Shown one piece after another: positions 7,569 through 8,634 of a DNA stretch of 8,634 nucleotides. The notes beneath the pieces were generated by a model. It made no database searches. It had not been told where the DNA came from and worked only from the letters and a program-made list of their open reading frames with translations. This DNA is from Leptospira noguchii serovar Panama str. CZ214 (GTDB lineage Bacteria > Spirochaetota > Leptospiria > Leptospirales > Leptospiraceae), in the NCBI RefSeq assembly GCF_000306255.2, contig NZ_AKWY02000025.1, positions 1 through 8,634 of the forward strand, given 5' to 3'. The position numbers and the translations under genes were made by a program. How positions within the stretch are numbered: position 1 is the stretch's first letter; each line of letters opens with the position of its first letter.

Positions 7569-8453
7569 TTATTTTTTATAGAAAATATAATTATAAAAAG
7601 AAGAATAGCTACCCTTATGAAATATTGTTTCATGTTGGTATTTTTCAAATTTATAAAAACTTGCTTTTTGCATTATCGTAATAACACGATTAACATAATC
7701 AATCTCATTATCGTTAAGTTTAATTGATACCGATTTTAATTTAGGACTGCTTAATATTTTTGCGCCTCCTTTTATAATTTTATCCCCAAAATTATCAACG
7801 TCGATCTTAATGTAATTCGGGAGAGGTGGTTTGTATAGATCGATAAAAGAGTCAATTGTATAAGATATCATGGCTTGTTTGTAATTAATTTGAATGAAGT
7901 TACCACCAATTTTGGCTTCTTTTATTATATCTTTTTCACTAAAAATATTCATAGTACCCCCAGGAATATCGGAATTCATATGAAGATAACCAAGAGAGTT
8001 AAAATCACTGAATGCGATTGGGTAGGCACTAATTATTTGATCCATCTCGTTTAAAAATATATTTCTATTCAGTAAAAAAAAATTTACTGCAGATGGTTCA
8101 AAGGCTAATATTTTTAAATTCTTATTTGAATTTCCTGCATATATGGAATAATCCCCTATATTCGTTCCAATATCCCAAAATACAGAGTTGTTTAAAAATG
8201 CATCTATCCATTCAATAGTTTCAGGTTCCTGTATCAATAGAGTTTGAGCCTTCCAAATTGCAATCGACCCAAAATCAAAAAATTTAATTTTTCCCTCTTT
8301 GGTTTTGATCGATATGCTTTTGAAAGATGAGTTTAGGTCTAAATTAATAACTTTTTTTATAATTTTATTTGGTTTTATTAATATTTTAAATTTGCGAATT
8401 AAAGATTTTAAAAGTTCTATCATTTTAATCGATTCTAACTTCCCATAATACAT
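7569..8453 (-). CDS. FkbM-family SAM-dependent methyltransferase
   Basis: I choose the ATG at 8453 (294 aa) because AAGGGA lies six bases upstream; the next ATG (8423, MIELLKSL) lacks a ribosome site, and the longer reading from 8504 runs through a hairpin. Residues 92-103 (FWDIGTNIGDYS) are the SAM-binding motif I, followed by AFEPSAVN (117-124). YIKIDVDNFGDKIIKGG (214-230) aligns with the family's D-V-D-G-x-E...KG block, but the usual Gly and Glu appear replaced (N, G). Family members O-methylate sugars or polyketides, so surface glycan modification is plausible. The gene is far more AT-rich than the phage genes, suggesting separate acquisition. It follows an RHH gene copy and a hairpin leader and ends at its own terminator. 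Confidence 0.82.
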   Translation of the reverse strand: MYYGKLESIKMIELLKSLIRKFKILIKPNKIIKKVINLDLNSSFKSISIKTKEGKIKFFDFGSIAIWKAQTLLIQEPETIEWIDAFLNNSVFWDIGTNIGDYSIYAGNSNKNLKILAFEPSAVNFFLLNRNIFLNEMDQIISAYPIAFSDFNSLGYLHMNSDIPGGTMNIFSEKDIIKEAKIGGNFIQINYKQAMISYTIDSFIDLYKPPLPNYIKIDVDNFGDKIIKGGAKILSSPKLKSVSIKLNDNEIDYVNRVITIMQKASFYKFEKYQHETIFHKGSYSSFYNYIFYKK

Positions 8454-8521
8454 ATTATGTCCCTTAAAACTATGAGACAGATTAAGTCTCATTGCACGGA
8501 ACAAAAATATGTATTATGGAA
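8441..8521 (-). promoter_or_regulatory. 81-nt nested hairpin leader of the methyltransferase gene (right copy)
   Basis: It is identical to 6565-6645. Here the masked ATG is 8453-8451 and the masked SD is at 8465-8460, and both serve a real gene. Folding would hide them, so expression of the methyltransferase would depend on opening the stem or on translation of the RHH gene running up to it (its stop is 12 bases before the hairpin). Confidence 0.6.
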
Positions 8522-8533
8522 GCTGTGTTAAGC

Positions 8534-8634
8534 TCACCGGTTTTTTGCAACCAGCGACCGTTTGTCATAGTATTCAGCTTTTTCAATAATCGCAGACTCA
8601 ACAATGTCTTTGATTACTGGCTTCGCTCCAGTCG
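8534..8634 (-). CDS. Second RHH gene copy, C-terminal part only
   Basis: This encodes, without a single base change, residues 29-60 of the RHH protein at 6370-6552 (GAKPVIKDIVE ... AKNR) and the same TGA at 8536-8534. The 5' part lies beyond the window edge, so whether the copy is complete cannot be seen. It is oriented to be co-transcribed with the methyltransferase. Confidence 0.75.
   Translation of the reverse strand, partial: TGAKPVIKDIVESAIIEKAEYYDKRSLVAKNR

Larger units (their letters stand above)
8440..8634 (-). repeat. 195-bp perfect inverted repeat, right copy (cut by window edge)
   Basis: This is the exact reverse complement of 6452-6646. The copy contains the start codon and SD used by the methyltransferase, the nested hairpin, and the 3' part of a second RHH gene. 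Since it reaches the last base of the window its full length is unknown. Confidence 0.97.

Noticed and set aside
8454..8504. Longer start for the methyltransferase giving 17 extra residues (MFRAMRLNLSHSF...)
   Set aside because: The extension runs through the nested hairpin, is identical to non-coding sequence in the left copy, and has no ribosome site, whereas the ATG at 8453 does.

Overview
The window looks like the distal end of a prophage or phage-like tail and lysis module joined to a more AT-rich accessory tract. The host is most likely a Leptospira-type spirochaete. That assignment is an inference from overall protein character, moderate G+C and the style of the phage genes; no rRNA or marker gene is present to prove it.

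Region 1 (1-6195, all on the + strand) is a tightly packed operon-like run with overlaps of 1 to 11 bases or gaps of a few bases. It starts with the C-terminal end of a truncated gene and three unrecognised proteins (135-1701). A 396-residue tail-fibre/collar-like protein (1703-2893) follows, carrying two 70-residue H-x-H repeats. Next come an M15A-type zinc peptidase (2909-3361), a membrane protein with an N-terminal anchor, a small protein with an N-terminal lipobox-like cysteine and a distal membrane segment (a candidate unimolecular spanin), three small proteins with C-terminal anchors, a second and unrelated-looking M15-type peptidase with a C-terminal membrane anchor (5606-6040), and a 46-residue membrane peptide. 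The likely joint role is host recognition by the fibre and envelope breaching or lysis by the peptidases and membrane proteins.

Region 2 (6196-6646) has a promoter-like site embedded in a 14-bp inverted repeat, then a 60-residue ribbon-helix-helix (RHH) type DNA-binding protein with an excellent ribosome binding site. Twelve bases after its stop is a striking 81-nt nested hairpin. Its 3' arm contains both a Shine-Dalgarno sequence and an ATG.

Region 3 (6647-7568) contains no intact gene. It holds eroded transposase-like coding pieces with stops and a frameshift, a 19-bp direct repeat at both ends, and several inverted repeats.

Region 4 (7569-8634, - strand) holds a visibly AT-rich FkbM-type methyltransferase gene with its own terminator. 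It is preceded by a second, inverted and perfectly identical copy of the 195 bases that contain the end of the RHH gene and the nested hairpin. The window ends inside this copy. The RHH gene plus hairpin leader therefore occurs twice, facing inward, with different downstream sequence each time: an 11-codon ORF and transposon debris on the left, the methyltransferase on the right. This suggests a modular regulator/leader/cargo unit, or an invertible 1.8-kb segment, and is the most interesting feature here.
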